DNA of 64,000 nt from Aquipluma nitroreducens (GCF_009689585.1 NZ_AP018694.1:2495001-2559000); one strand, 5' to 3'; numbered from the stretch's first letter, positions 9,293-18,214 are shown. Numbers and translations: made by a program. Notes: a model not told the origin generated them from the sequence alone.

Positions 9293-10450
9293 TTATGCCT
9301 TGTTCAGAATTATCCTGAAGGTTGTTCCTTTGTTGATCTCAGATTGCTTCAGAAAAATTTTTCCTTTGTGATAGTTCTCAACAATTCGTTTGGCCAAAGA
9401 GAGCCCGAGGCCCCAACCTCTTTTCTTTGTTGTAAAGCCAGGTTGAAACACTGACTTGTAATAAGCTTTCGAAATCCCCTTCCCCGTGTCAGAAACGTCA
9501 ATAAACAATTGATCCGGTTTTTCCGTAATGGAAACCTGAATTGTTCCTGAATTGTTCATCGCATCGATTGCATTCTTACACAAGTTTTCGATCACCCAGC
9601 TGAACAATGACGAATTCAAAGGTGCTTCATGTCTTATCTCAGGATCATAATCAAGAATGAATATGATCTTGCCTGACGAGCGCGTTTTTAAATATTCAAT
9701 GGTTGAGCGAATCGTTTCGGCGACATCTGTTCGAACTAGTTCAGGAATCGATCCTATTTTGGAGAAGCGCTCAGTTATTTTTTGCAACCGTTCGGTATCC
9801 TTTTCAAATTCCTGAATCAGTTTTGCATCAATATTTTGCATTTTTAATAACTCAACCCAGGCCATTAACGATGAAATAGGCGTTCCTAACTGGTGGGCAG
9901 TCTCTTTCGACATACCAACCCATACCTGGTTCTGTTCTGAATTTCGTGAAGAATTAAATGCAAGATAAGCTACCAGAATAAACAAAAAGATTACACCAAA
10001 TTGAACGACTGGGTAATACTTAAGGTTTTCGAGCAAAATAGAATCACGATAATAAAGATATTGAGTCTCACCGCCAGGAATTGAAATAATAATTGGTTCG
10101 TTTTGCTCTTTCATTTTATGCAATTCCCTAAACAATACCTTGTCCTTGTTTTCATCTGAATATGAGATGTTCCTTGAATCTCCAATTTGATCCAGACTAT
10201 CAGCAATTATAATAGGAATAGTTGTGTTGCGAATGATAATGTTATTCAGAAAGGTGATGTCTTGATTGGAATTAATGTCGGCACTGGCAAGTTTCTGGGT
10301 AGCCTCGGCCCATAACTCAACACTTTTACGCTCTTCCCTGGCCATGTTTTTTACCAGCCAATTGGTATAATAAAATGCCCCAATTCCAATCACAACTGCA
10401 AGCATCAGAAGTAGAATCTTCCAGCGACGTTTTCTAAAATAGAAATCCAA
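9293..10450 (-). CDS. orphan sensor histidine kinase
   Basis: This 385-residue membrane kinase has a membrane helix at 12-30, an extracytoplasmic sensor region of about 115 residues, a second helix at about 147-165 and a kinase core. The phosphoacceptor is His186 in KETAHQLGTPISS. The N box (ENLCKNAIDAM), the G1 box (DTGKGIS) and the G2 box (GWGLGLSLAKRI) are all present. No response regulator is adjacent. The start is a TTG: upstream in frame there is a TAA, and the first ATG lies within the first helix. The signal sensed is unknown. Confidence 0.92.
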   Translation of the reverse strand: MDFYFRKRRWKILLLMLAVVIGIGAFYYTNWLVKNMAREERKSVELWAEATQKLASADINSNQDITFLNNIIIRNTTIPIIIADSLDQIGDSRNISYSDENKDKVLFRELHKMKEQNEPIIISIPGGETQYLYYRDSILLENLKYYPVVQFGVIFLFILVAYLAFNSSRNSEQNQVWVGMSKETAHQLGTPISSLMAWVELLKMQNIDAKLIQEFEKDTERLQKITERFSKIGSIPELVRTDVAETIRSTIEYLKTRSSGKIIFILDYDPEIRHEAPLNSSLFSWVIENLCKNAIDAMNNSGTIQVSITEKPDQLFIDVSDTGKGISKAYYKSVFQPGFTTKKRGWGLGLSLAKRIVENYHKGKIFLKQSEINKGTTFRIILNKA

Positions 10451-10513
10451 GGTTAGTATGATTTAATAATATGACTGATAAACGCATGCACCTTTTAAAA
10501 AGTATTCCGAATT

Positions 10514-12421
10514 TTAATCTTTTTGGATAAACGATTCTGCCGTTCTATAAATCCCTTGCTGGTCAAGTCCATAATCACGAAACAGTTCTTCGGTTGTACC
10601 ATGATCGATGAACTTGTCAGGAATACCAATTCGTTTCAGTGGAATGTTGTATTGATGATCGGCCATAAATTCTAATATTGCACTACCAAATCCTCCCTGC
10701 AAAACGCCATCTTCAACAGTAAGTACATGGCTAAAATTCTTAAAAATCGAATGAAGAGCCTTCTCGTCCAACGGTTTAACAAACCTCATGTCGTAATGTG
10801 ATGCTAGAATTCCATCTTTCGAAAGCATTTTCACAACTCTGCTTGCCTGAACTCCCATCGTACCAATAGTCAATATCGCCAAATCAGTACCTTCAGAGAG
10901 CTGCCTGCATTGTCCAATAGGAATTGCTTTCATAGGTTGGTTCCAATCGATAACACTGCCACATCCGCGTGGATATCGAATCGAAAAAGGACCGTGATTT
11001 TCATTTTGAGCCGTGAACATCAAATTGCGTAATTCAAGTTCATCCATCGGTGCTGATACTATCATGTTTGGAATTGAACGCATATACGCCAAATCGAAAA
11101 CCCCATGATGGGTTGGACCGTCAGCTCCAACAAGCCCTCCACGATCGAGACAAAAAACAACTTGCAAATTTTGTATTGCCACATCGTGAATTACCTGATC
11201 GTAAGCACGCTGCATGAAAGTGGAATAGATGTTGCAAAACGGGAGCATTCCTTGTGTAGCAAGTCCGGCAGAGAACGTTACTGCGTGTTGCTCGGCAATA
11301 CCAACGTCAAAGGTTCTGTGTGGCATCTTTTCCATCATCAGATTAAGAGAACATCCGGAAGGCATCGCTGGTGTTATAGCCACAATCCGATCATTCATTT
11401 CAGCCAACTCAATAATGGTTTTGCCAAATACATTCTGGAATTTTGGAGGTTTATTAACCTGACATTCGCAATCGAGCAATTCTCCTGTAATTTTATCGAA
11501 CTTCCCCGGAGCATGGTATTCTGTCTGATTAAGTTCTGCCTGCTTGAATCCCTTTCCCTTTTTCGTAATCACATGTAATAACTTGGGGCCTGGAATACTG
11601 CTAAGACTTTCAAGAACTTCAGCCAAATAAACCACATTGTGTCCATCAACTGGCCCGAAATATCTGAAACCCAATCCTTCAAACAGGTTCGACTGTTTCA
11701 GCAACATGGTCTTTATCGCATTTTCAGTTTTCTGAACCACTCGTCTGGCTTTTGGGCCAAATCCGTTTAGCTTGCCCAATCCTTCCCAAATATCCTTTTT
11801 TAGTCGGTTGTATGTTTGAGATTTCGAAATATTCAATAGATAATTGCTAAGTCCACCCACGTTGGGATCGATGGCCATGTTGTTATCGTTCAGGATAACG
11901 AGCAAGTCTGATTTGTTAACAGCAGCATTGTTTAAACCTTCAAAAGCCATACCTCCGGTAATTGCCCCGTCGCCTATTACAGCAATAATCTTCCGGCTAT
12001 TCTCACCTTTAAGATTAGCTGCAACAGCCATGCCCAAAGCCGCCGAAATAGACGTACTTGAATGGCCAACTCCAAAAGTATCGTAAATGCTTTCAGAAGG
12101 TTTGGGAAATCCGCTGATGCCATTGTATTTGCGGTTGGTGTGAAATACATCTTTCCTTCCGGTCAAAATTTTGTGCCCGTATGCCTGATGTCCAACATCC
12201 CAAACCAATAAATCATAAGGAGTTTTAAACACATAATGAAGCGCCACGGTTAATTCCACAACGCCGAGGCTTGCCCCAAAATGACCCGGATTAGTTGAAA
12301 CCACATCAATAATAAAGTCTCTTAATTCCTGACAAACCTGAGGTAATTCTTCAACTTTCAGCTTTCTTAATTCCGATGGATCTGTGATCTGATCCAATAG
12401 ACTTCCCGTATTTTCAACCAT
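10514..12421 (-). CDS. dxs: 1-deoxy-D-xylulose-5-phosphate synthase
   Basis: This 635-residue thiamine-diphosphate enzyme joins pyruvate and glyceraldehyde-3-phosphate, the first step of the MEP isoprenoid pathway. Seen in sequence: DVGHQAYGHKILTGR near residue 75, the TPP/Mg motif GDGAITGGMAFEGLNNA near 150, and the pyrimidine-domain stretch GIAEQHAVTFSAGLA. Length is normal (about 620-640). The ATG at 12421 is chosen over the TTG at 12424. It is transcribed divergently from the OmpA-like lipoprotein gene. Confidence 0.97.
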   Translation of the reverse strand: MVENTGSLLDQITDPSELRKLKVEELPQVCQELRDFIIDVVSTNPGHFGASLGVVELTVALHYVFKTPYDLLVWDVGHQAYGHKILTGRKDVFHTNRKYNGISGFPKPSESIYDTFGVGHSSTSISAALGMAVAANLKGENSRKIIAVIGDGAITGGMAFEGLNNAAVNKSDLLVILNDNNMAIDPNVGGLSNYLLNISKSQTYNRLKKDIWEGLGKLNGFGPKARRVVQKTENAIKTMLLKQSNLFEGLGFRYFGPVDGHNVVYLAEVLESLSSIPGPKLLHVITKKGKGFKQAELNQTEYHAPGKFDKITGELLDCECQVNKPPKFQNVFGKTIIELAEMNDRIVAITPAMPSGCSLNLMMEKMPHRTFDVGIAEQHAVTFSAGLATQGMLPFCNIYSTFMQRAYDQVIHDVAIQNLQVVFCLDRGGLVGADGPTHHGVFDLAYMRSIPNMIVSAPMDELELRNLMFTAQNENHGPFSIRYPRGCGSVIDWNQPMKAIPIGQCRQLSEGTDLAILTIGTMGVQASRVVKMLSKDGILASHYDMRFVKPLDEKALHSIFKNFSHVLTVEDGVLQGGFGSAILEFMADHQYNIPLKRIGIPDKFIDHGTTEELFRDYGLDQQGIYRTAESFIQKD

Positions 12422-12440
12422 CAACTTTCAATTTTGAATC

Positions 12441-12448
12441 CAAATATA
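12441..12448 (-). promoter_or_regulatory. -7 promoter box of dxs
   Basis: TATATTTG on the minus strand fits TAnnTTTG and ends 20 bases before the dxs ATG. The -33 region is not convincing. Confidence 0.5.
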
Positions 12449-12459
12449 CAACGTAAAAA

Positions 12460-12567
12460 GTCATTAGTCATTAGAACTGAAGGAAAAAATCCAAGCCGGC
12501 ATCTGACTGGAATAATCATTGGGGAAAAGGTTAAAAACAACCTTCCGATTTACGAATGACTAATGAC
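12460..12567. repeat. 13-base inverted repeat in the dxs/OmpA intergenic space
   Basis: GTCATTAGTCATT at 12460-12472 is perfectly complementary to AATGACTAATGAC at 12555-12567. The arms are 82 bases apart and each contains a tandem half-repeat (CATTAGTCATTAG). This could be a small dispersed element or a shared regulatory site for the two divergent genes. Confidence 0.6.
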
Positions 12568-12576
12568 CATTTCCGA

Positions 12577-12608
12577 TTTGCTCCTGACTTTGCAAAGTTC
12601 TATATTTA
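12577..12608 (+). promoter_or_regulatory. promoter of the OmpA-like lipoprotein gene
   Basis: TTTG (12577-12580), 20 bases, then TATATTTA (12601-12608) is close to the Bacteroidota TTTG/TAnnTTTG pair. The ATG lies 20 bases further on. Confidence 0.5.
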
Positions 12609-12628
12609 CCAGACTAAAAACACAAGCC

Positions 12629-13519
12629 ATGAATAAATTATTATACGTATTCGCCTTTTTCTTTCTATTGTCCTGTGTATCATCCAAAAAATTCAATCAG
12701 TTGAATGGAAACTTCCAGGATTGTGAAAAAACGGTTCAATCCATGAAAGAACAGAATCAGGCATTGAACGTAAAAATCACCGAACTTCAGAGCAAAATAG
12801 ACAAACAAATCAAAGATATTAGTGAACTTACTGCAAAACTCAACGAAACAACCGGAAATCTGGAAAGTTTAAAGGCCGGAAGTTCGGAAGAAATTGCCCG
12901 GTTAATGGGAAAACTTCAGGAAGCACAAACCGATTTGCAAAAGCGGGAAGATATTCTGAAATCGGCGCAAACCGAACTGGAAAAACGTAGTCTTCGTCTT
13001 CAGGAACTTGAAGAAGCGCTAAAACAAAAAGACGATGCAGTTAAGCAACTTCGTCAAAAAGTTATGGATGCCTTGGTCGGTTTTAACAACAAAGGGTTAA
13101 CTATTCAGGAGAAAAATGGGAAGGTTTACGTTTCGCTTGATGAACAGCTTCTGTTTAAAACCGGGCAGTGGGATGTTGATCCCAAAGGGCAGCAGGCACT
13201 TTCGAACCTTGCCGAAGTTCTGGGACAAAACCCCGACATTAATGTTTTAGTCGAAGGGCATACCGATAATGTTCCAATGCGTGGAACTGGCTTAGTGAAA
13301 GACAATTGGGATTTAAGCGTGATGCGCGCAACGGCAGTTACCCGTATTCTATTGAAAAACAAATCTGTTGATCCAAAGCGGATTACTTCGGCTGGTCGCG
13401 GAGAATTTTTCCCGATTGATGAAGCAAATACTCCGGAAGCCCGACAGAAAAACAGGAGAACCGAAATTATTCTGACTCCCCGGCTGGATGAAATTTTCAG
13501 GATTCTCGAAAATAATTAA
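12629..13519 (+). CDS. OmpA-family lipoprotein with coiled coil
   Basis: This 296-residue lipoprotein starts at the ATG at 12629 (MNKLLYVFAFFFLLSC, lipidated Cys16); an upstream in-frame extension overlaps the promoter and lacks a signal. Residues about 25-160 form a long coiled coil rich in E/K/Q/L. The C-terminal domain is OmpA-like and peptidoglycan-binding (VLVEGHTDNVPM, then RATAVTRIL and RITSAGRGEFFPI and KNRRTEIIL). It probably tethers the outer membrane to the cell wall across the periplasm. Confidence 0.92.
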   Translation: MNKLLYVFAFFFLLSCVSSKKFNQLNGNFQDCEKTVQSMKEQNQALNVKITELQSKIDKQIKDISELTAKLNETTGNLESLKAGSSEEIARLMGKLQEAQTDLQKREDILKSAQTELEKRSLRLQELEEALKQKDDAVKQLRQKVMDALVGFNNKGLTIQEKNGKVYVSLDEQLLFKTGQWDVDPKGQQALSNLAEVLGQNPDINVLVEGHTDNVPMRGTGLVKDNWDLSVMRATAVTRILLKNKSVDPKRITSAGRGEFFPIDEANTPEARQKNRRTEIILTPRLDEIFRILENN

Positions 13520-13530
13520 GAACGTATTTT

Positions 13531-14313
13531 CTACAACCTGATCATCCGACGGATACGTTTATTGAACCCAACGATTTCGGTATATCCAATGTGAGAGAGC
13601 ATTGCAGTTGCACTTTCATAATGCCGGGCTATTTGCTCAACCCTGTGGGCATCAGAAGATAATGTAACCGGAACATGATGCTTGTAACACATTTCGAGTA
13701 ATTTTATACCTGGAGTAAATTCGGCACAAGGCCGGTCCATTCCTCCTGTATTTAGTTCAACCACCAGATTGTAATCTTTAATTATCCGAATGGTATCGTC
13801 AAACAGCTTATCCTGATTTGTCTCCGGATAAACCCTGAATTTTTTAATGATATCAATGTGACCAATTGTGTCGAATAAACCAGATTGGGCTGCCTGCTGA
13901 ATTAGTCCAAAATACATTTCATAGAGTTTGTCGTTTGACCATTTCCCATATAAGGACTGGTCGACATCAAAATTCCAGTCACCAATAAAATGAACTGAGC
14001 CGATGACATAATCAACCGGAATGCTTTCGATCAAATCACTCAATTCATCTTCATAACCAGGAAAATAATCCACTTCAATACCATATCTAATTTGAATCTG
14101 GTTCTCATATTTCTGTTTAAGGTCAAGTATTTGCCTGGTCATTACCGGGATGTCTTCCATTCGAATAGCCCAATCAACAGGTTTGAGGCAAACATGGTCG
14201 CTAAACCCAATTTCATCCAGTCCTTTCGAAATTGCCGCCAGAATCATTTCTTCATGCGAATTTTTTCCGTCTGACAAGACTGAGTGCATGTGATAGTCTA
14301 CCAATCCAATCAT
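13531..14313 (-). CDS. PHP-domain histidinol-phosphatase family protein
   Basis: This 260-residue metal-dependent phosphoesterase begins DYHMHSVLSDGKNSHEEM, with the HxH metal motif at the N-terminus, and continues with IGSVHFIG, HIDIIKKF and SSDAHRVEQI, the ordered PHP metal ligands. Length and layout fit HisK-type histidinol-phosphatases, but no other his gene is near, so the substrate is open. It starts 2 bases after the DUF1080 gene stop, so both may share a transcript. It converges with the OmpA-like gene with only an 11-base gap. Confidence 0.85.
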   Translation of the reverse strand: MIGLVDYHMHSVLSDGKNSHEEMILAAISKGLDEIGFSDHVCLKPVDWAIRMEDIPVMTRQILDLKQKYENQIQIRYGIEVDYFPGYEDELSDLIESIPVDYVIGSVHFIGDWNFDVDQSLYGKWSNDKLYEMYFGLIQQAAQSGLFDTIGHIDIIKKFRVYPETNQDKLFDDTIRIIKDYNLVVELNTGGMDRPCAEFTPGIKLLEMCYKHHVPVTLSSDAHRVEQIARHYESATAMLSHIGYTEIVGFNKRIRRMIRL

Positions 14314-14315
14314 AA

Positions 14316-15023
14316 CTATTTTATTACTTTAATTTTAATGTTTCTGAACTGAGCTAATCCGCCATGATCCTGTAGCCCAATTGGACCTTTCCGAGCCATT
14401 CCATAGTATGGGTAATCCTTCCATTTCCCTTTTCCTTTCAAGAGCAGCCAATCGTTATCCCATAACTGATAGTCAACAACTTTTACTCCATTCAGGTAAT
14501 GCTGAACATGCGTTCCCTCCACAACAATCCGAGTTTGATTCCATTCGTTTGAGTCTTTAACAACTGCATTCTTCGGAGCATGCATACCGTAATTTGCTCC
14601 TGAATGTTGGTCATCGCGTAATCGGTCTGGCCAACCTTTGTCGTCAATAAGCTGATATTCAGGACCAGATTCATATATGGCAGTTCCTATCTTTTCATTT
14701 ACGTGGTAAAAGATACCGCTGTTACTTTGCGGAGCAATCTTCCATTCGAGCGACAATTCAAAATTCTGAAATTTAGCCTTGGTAATAATATCACCACCAT
14801 GATCACTTCCAACACCTGAATTGTTTAAGACTCCATCAATGACTTTCCATCCTGAAATCTCTTTTCCCTGAAAAGTTCTCCATCCATTCAGATCTTTTCC
14901 GTTAAATAGCAATTGCCAGCCATCATTTTTTTCTTTTTCCGATAATGTGTTGATCTTGTCATTTTGGGCAACAACAGTTAAAAATGCGACTATTCCCAAT
15001 AATAAAACAAATATCCTTTTCAT
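14316..15023 (-). CDS. secreted DUF1080 (3-keto-disaccharide hydrolase) protein
   Basis: This 235-residue protein starts at the ATG at 15023 (a TTG lies two codons upstream). A signal peptide (about residues 1-20, ending VVAQ) precedes a DUF1080 domain of concanavalin-like fold, with family motifs WQLLFNGKDLNGWRTFQG near the start and SGIFYHV and AQFRNIKIKVI at the end. Members of this family hydrolyse 3-keto-glycosides or bind glycans. It may act with the Gfo/Idh/MocA enzyme far downstream, but there is no local link. It is paired with the PHP phosphatase. Confidence 0.88.
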   Translation of the reverse strand: MKRIFVLLLGIVAFLTVVAQNDKINTLSEKEKNDGWQLLFNGKDLNGWRTFQGKEISGWKVIDGVLNNSGVGSDHGGDIITKAKFQNFELSLEWKIAPQSNSGIFYHVNEKIGTAIYESGPEYQLIDDKGWPDRLRDDQHSGANYGMHAPKNAVVKDSNEWNQTRIVVEGTHVQHYLNGVKVVDYQLWDNDWLLLKGKGKWKDYPYYGMARKGPIGLQDHGGLAQFRNIKIKVIK

Positions 15024-15224
15024 ATACAACTGTTTACATCTTTTGTTACAATCTCTGAAACGAAATATCAGAGTATGGAAAAATCATTTCTCTGATTTTT
15101 CCATCATAAAAATGAACTTCTGAAATTATTAACTAAATATGAAATGCACAAGGTACAATGTTTTGATTTTCAAAAATAACATAAGAACCGAGGTTCACGG
15201 TCAGAAAACTATTAATTTTAAGGT

Positions 15225-16040
15225 ATGGGAACAAATACTATTCAACAAATGAAACAAGGCAAATGGATCATTGGAATGGTTCATGTTGAGGCTTTACCGG
15301 GCACTCCGCTTAATACTCTCTCAATTCAGTCAATTGTCAATAAGTCGATTGAAGAAGCACTTAAATTACAAAACGCAGAGGTTGATGCCATTTTGATCGA
15401 AAATATGCACGATGTTCCCTACCTTAAAAGGCAAGTAGGACCCGAAATCGTTGCCTGCATGACTGCGGTCTCGATTGAATTACGCAAAATTATTCAACTC
15501 CCGATTGGCATCCAGATTCTGGCAGGAGCAAACAAAGAAGCTCTGGCCGTTGCACAAGCAGCCAGATTAGATTTTATCAGGGCCGAAGGTTTTACCTTTG
15601 CGCATATAGCTGACGAAGGTTATATGGAAAGCTGTGCGGGCGAATTGCTCCGATACCGAAAATTGATAGGAGCAGAACACATCCGCATCTTTACCGATGT
15701 TCAGAAAAAACATTCTTCCCATTCAATTACTGCCGACATCAGCATGAAGGAACATGTTGAAACTGCAAGCTATTTCAGGAGTGATGGAATTATCATTACC
15801 GGAAGTTCAACCGGAAAAGAAGCATTAATTGATGATGTAAAAATCGCATGTCAAAGCACCATTTTACCCGTTATAATTGGTTCGGGAATAACTACCGGTA
15901 ATATTGAGAATTACTGGGATTTTGCCGATGCTTTCATTGTTGGCTCCGGATTTAAATTTGAAGGGAAATGGGAAAACTCCATTTCGGAGGAAAGGTTAAA
16001 GCTGTTTATGGATAAAGTGAAAGAATTGAGAAGAAGCTAG
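15225..16040 (+). CDS. BtpA/SgcQ-family protein
   Basis: This 271-residue TIM-barrel protein has the family pattern: IIGMVHVEALPGTP at about residues 16-29, VDAILIENMHDVPY near 55-68, and VIIGSGITTGNIENYWDFADAFIVGS near the end. BtpA was first tied to photosystem I stability in cyanobacteria; elsewhere the family is found with sugar catabolism genes (SgcQ) and its reaction is not firmly known. It stands alone between the DUF1080 and frr transcripts, on the opposite strand to both. Confidence 0.88.
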   Translation: MGTNTIQQMKQGKWIIGMVHVEALPGTPLNTLSIQSIVNKSIEEALKLQNAEVDAILIENMHDVPYLKRQVGPEIVACMTAVSIELRKIIQLPIGIQILAGANKEALAVAQAARLDFIRAEGFTFAHIADEGYMESCAGELLRYRKLIGAEHIRIFTDVQKKHSSHSITADISMKEHVETASYFRSDGIIITGSSTGKEALIDDVKIACQSTILPVIIGSGITTGNIENYWDFADAFIVGSGFKFEGKWENSISEERLKLFMDKVKELRRS

Positions 16041-16065
16041 ATCGTATCTGAACATCAAAATGTTA

Positions 16066-16102
16066 CAAAAAAAATTGAGACGGCTTCAACAAGCCGCCTC
16101 AA
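16066..16102 (-). terminator. terminator of frr
   Basis: An interrupted 11-pair stem (16075-16086 with 16091-16102, one A/C mismatch) with a CAAC loop is followed by eight T on the minus strand. It lies about 50 bases after the frr stop, between two convergent genes. Confidence 0.85.
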
Positions 16103-16152
16103 AGCCATGAAAACAATTAAACAATGTTCAGAAAACAGAAAACTAGAAACAA

Positions 16153-16716
16153 TTATATCGTTAAAATCTCGACATTTTTATCATCGAGCATTTTTTCCAC
16201 TCTTTTGCTGAAGTCATTAACCATACCTTGAACTTTATCTTCAGCATCTTTTTCAAGATCTTCAGAAAGGCCATCCTTTAATAATTTTTTTAAATTATCG
16301 TTGGCATCTTTCCGGGCACTTCGCAAACTAACTTTAGCAACTTCACCTTCATGATTAACCGTTTTCACCATGTTTTTACGACGTTGTTCGGTTGGTGCAG
16401 GTACGTTTATGCGAATAAACTCTCCATTGTTATCAGGATTAAATCCCAGATTTGAATTGATAATTGCTTTCTCAATGGGACGAATCATATTTTTTTCCCA
16501 AGGTTGAATTGCAATTGTTCTGGCATCAGGTGTATTGATGTTTGATACTTGCGCAACCGGAACCATACTTCCATAATATTCAACCATAACTGAGTCCAGC
16601 ATTCGCGGAGAAGCTTTTCCGGCACGAATATGAACCAATTCTTTTTCAAGATGGGCAATAGCGTGTTCCATTTTTTCCCTGCAAATATCCAAAATCATTT
16701 CAACCTCTTCCTGCAT
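16153..16716 (-). CDS. frr: ribosome recycling factor
   Basis: This 187-residue factor splits post-termination ribosomes together with EF-G. The hallmarks are LVHIRAGKASPRMLDSV (about residues 26-42), the central DARTIAIQPWEK segment and the basic stretch EQRRKNMVKTVNHEGE. Length is normal (about 185). pyrH lies upstream in the usual frr-pyrH neighbourhood, but a separate -7 box before frr suggests its own start of transcription. Confidence 0.97.
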   Translation of the reverse strand: MQEEVEMILDICREKMEHAIAHLEKELVHIRAGKASPRMLDSVMVEYYGSMVPVAQVSNINTPDARTIAIQPWEKNMIRPIEKAIINSNLGFNPDNNGEFIRINVPAPTEQRRKNMVKTVNHEGEVAKVSLRSARKDANDNLKKLLKDGLSEDLEKDAEDKVQGMVNDFSKRVEKMLDDKNVEILTI

Positions 16717-16754
16717 ATGAACTAACTCTTTTCGTTTATTAAAAGTGCTGGGAA

Positions 16755-16762
16755 CAAATATA
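16755..16762 (-). promoter_or_regulatory. -7 promoter box of frr
   Basis: TATATTTG on the minus strand fits TAnnTTTG and lies 38 bases before the frr ATG. Confidence 0.5.
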
Positions 16763-16822
16763 GAAAAAATTAAATTACTTTAAAATTTATATTCAAACGT
16801 TAAATCAAAAAAACTTCAAGCA

Positions 16823-17533
16823 CTATCTATATACGTATGTACCAACACTTTGACCTTCCAATACTTTTTTCAAGTTTCCTTTAATATCCATATTAAAAAC
16901 AATAATTGGCAGATTATTTTCCTTACACATAGCAGTTGCGGTGAGATCCATCACCTTTAAATCGCGTTGATGCACTTCATCAAAAGTTATTTTTTCAAAA
17001 CGGGTAGCCGTTAAATCCTTCTCCGGATCGGCTGTATATACACCATCAACCCGAGTGCCCTTCAACATAACATCAGCTTCAATTTCAATTCCACGAAGCG
17101 ATGAGCCGGTGTCGGTGGTAAAATAGGGATTTCCGGTTCCGGCAGAAAAAATGGCGACCTCGCCTCTTTCCAAAACTTCGATGGCTCTATCTTTTGAATA
17201 GAACTCTCCTATTGGTTCCATCCGAATTGCTGTCAGAACCCGCGACTTACATCCTACGCTTTGAAGAGCAGAATTAAGAGCAAGACTGTTAATTACGGTT
17301 GCCAGCATTCCCATCTGGTCGCCTTTCACCCGATCGAATCCTTTGGTCGCTCCGCTCAATCCGCGAAAGATATTCCCACCTCCTATGACGATTCCAATCT
17401 GAACTCCAAGATCTGCAATTTCCTTAATTTGCTCGGCATAATCAGCAAGCCGTTGCTGATCGATTCCGTATTGTTGTTCGCCCATGAGCGATTCGCCGCT
17501 CAGCTTTAGTAAAATCCGTTTAAATTTTAGCAT
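16823..17533 (-). CDS. pyrH: uridylate kinase (UMP kinase)
   Basis: This 236-residue amino-acid-kinase-fold enzyme phosphorylates UMP to UDP. Seen are KRILLKLSGESLMG at the start, IGIVIGGGNIFRG, and AGTGNPYFTTDTG, all characteristic of bacterial PyrH. The frame extends to a TTG at 17551, but that codon is inside the -7 box 17549-17556, so the ATG at 17533 (MLKFKRILLKLSGE) is taken. frr follows 106 bases downstream. Confidence 0.97.
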   Translation of the reverse strand: MLKFKRILLKLSGESLMGEQQYGIDQQRLADYAEQIKEIADLGVQIGIVIGGGNIFRGLSGATKGFDRVKGDQMGMLATVINSLALNSALQSVGCKSRVLTAIRMEPIGEFYSKDRAIEVLERGEVAIFSAGTGNPYFTTDTGSSLRGIEIEADVMLKGTRVDGVYTADPEKDLTATRFEKITFDEVHQRDLKVMDLTATAMCKENNLPIIVFNMDIKGNLKKVLEGQSVGTYVYR

Positions 17534-17548
17534 GACATCAATTTTCAA

Positions 17549-17556
17549 CAAAAGTA
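17549..17556 (-). promoter_or_regulatory. -7 promoter box of pyrH
   Basis: TACTTTTG on the minus strand fits TAnnTTTG. It overlaps the alternative TTG start at 17551 and so argues for the ATG at 17533. Confidence 0.55.
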
Positions 17557-17603
17557 AATGAAAAGTTTTAATAGTGCTGAAGATTTAAAATCGGAAAATA
17601 AAA

Positions 17604-17631
17604 AAAGTCAATCAAAAAAATGATTGACTTT
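17604..17631. terminator. hairpin, possible bidirectional terminator
   Basis: AAAGTCAATCA (17604-17614) pairs perfectly with TGATTGACTTT (17621-17631) around an all-A loop. A-rich sequence on the left gives a T run on the minus strand. It lies upstream of pyrH and would stop read-through from the acyl-carrier-like gene. Confidence 0.6.
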
Positions 17632-17896
17632 CATTTTGTGCTCTTGGGGTACAATTACACAATATTAATATATAAGCGCGAATTGATTTTCCATGAAAAC
17701 TGAATCAAAAATATAGTCTTGAAAATCATTATTGCTATTTTATCAAATGAATTTTCTGAAATGACCAATATTCAATGCGAATGGTTCAATAGAGCAAATG
17801 AATGAACAATTTTAGAAATTTATTTCCTGAACAACCTGAACAGAAATAAAAGAGGAACTCCAAAAATCAACCTAATGATTCGGTTTTAGATAATGT
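17632..17896. other. AT-rich non-coding stretch
   Basis: This stretch lies between two hairpins, upstream of pyrH and downstream of the acyl-carrier-like gene. It is AT-rich, has only very short frames, no tRNA fold and no recognisable motif. I see nothing further in it. Confidence 0.5.
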
Positions 17897-17928
17897 AAAA
17901 AGGTATCTGGTTTCCCAAATACCTTTTC
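17897..17928 (-). terminator. terminator of the acyl-carrier-like gene
   Basis: AAAAAGGTAT-type arms pair with ATACCTTTTC around a 12-base loop, 35 bases past the gene's stop, with a T-rich tract on the minus strand. Confidence 0.6.
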
Positions 17929-17962
17929 GATAAAATACGTTCACTAAATAGATTGAATCCGA

Positions 17963-18214
17963 TTACGAAAATTCAACTTTAGTTCTTTTGTTTACAATTT
18001 CCAAAGTGTCATTCACCAATGATAATTCTGTAATTTCCTGATCTTCCAACTGAATCTTAAATAATCCTTCAAGATAAAATACGAAAAGAGCCCAGTCAAC
18101 CTGATCAAAATTTAAATCATCAGTAAAAGAAGCTTCAAGCTTAATACGATCACGGCGTACTCCTGTTTTCCTTAGCACCTTATACAAGGTTCGCTGATTT
18201 GTTTTGTTTTCCAT
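17963..18214 (-). CDS. acyl-carrier-protein-like protein without the carrier serine
   Basis: This 83-residue acidic helical protein is taken from the ATG at 18214 (the frame extends upstream without any feature). It follows the ACP pattern: an amphipathic first helix, then DDLNFDQVDWALFVFYLEG at 32-50, matching the DLGADSLDxxELVxxLE motif of ACP, and FKIQLEDQEITEL. The residue aligned with the phosphopantetheine Ser is Gln38 (FDQVD in place of ADSLD). It therefore looks like an ACP fold that cannot carry an acyl chain. No partner gene is adjacent. Confidence 0.65.
   Translation of the reverse strand: MENKTNQRTLYKVLRKTGVRRDRIKLEASFTDDLNFDQVDWALFVFYLEGLFKIQLEDQEITELSLVNDTLEIVNKRTKVEFS

Noticed and set aside
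17632-17896. Search for a tRNA or small RNA in the pyrH upstream gap
   Set aside because: No cloverleaf, no T-loop GTTCRA pattern and no conserved stem was found; the stretch is simply AT-rich.
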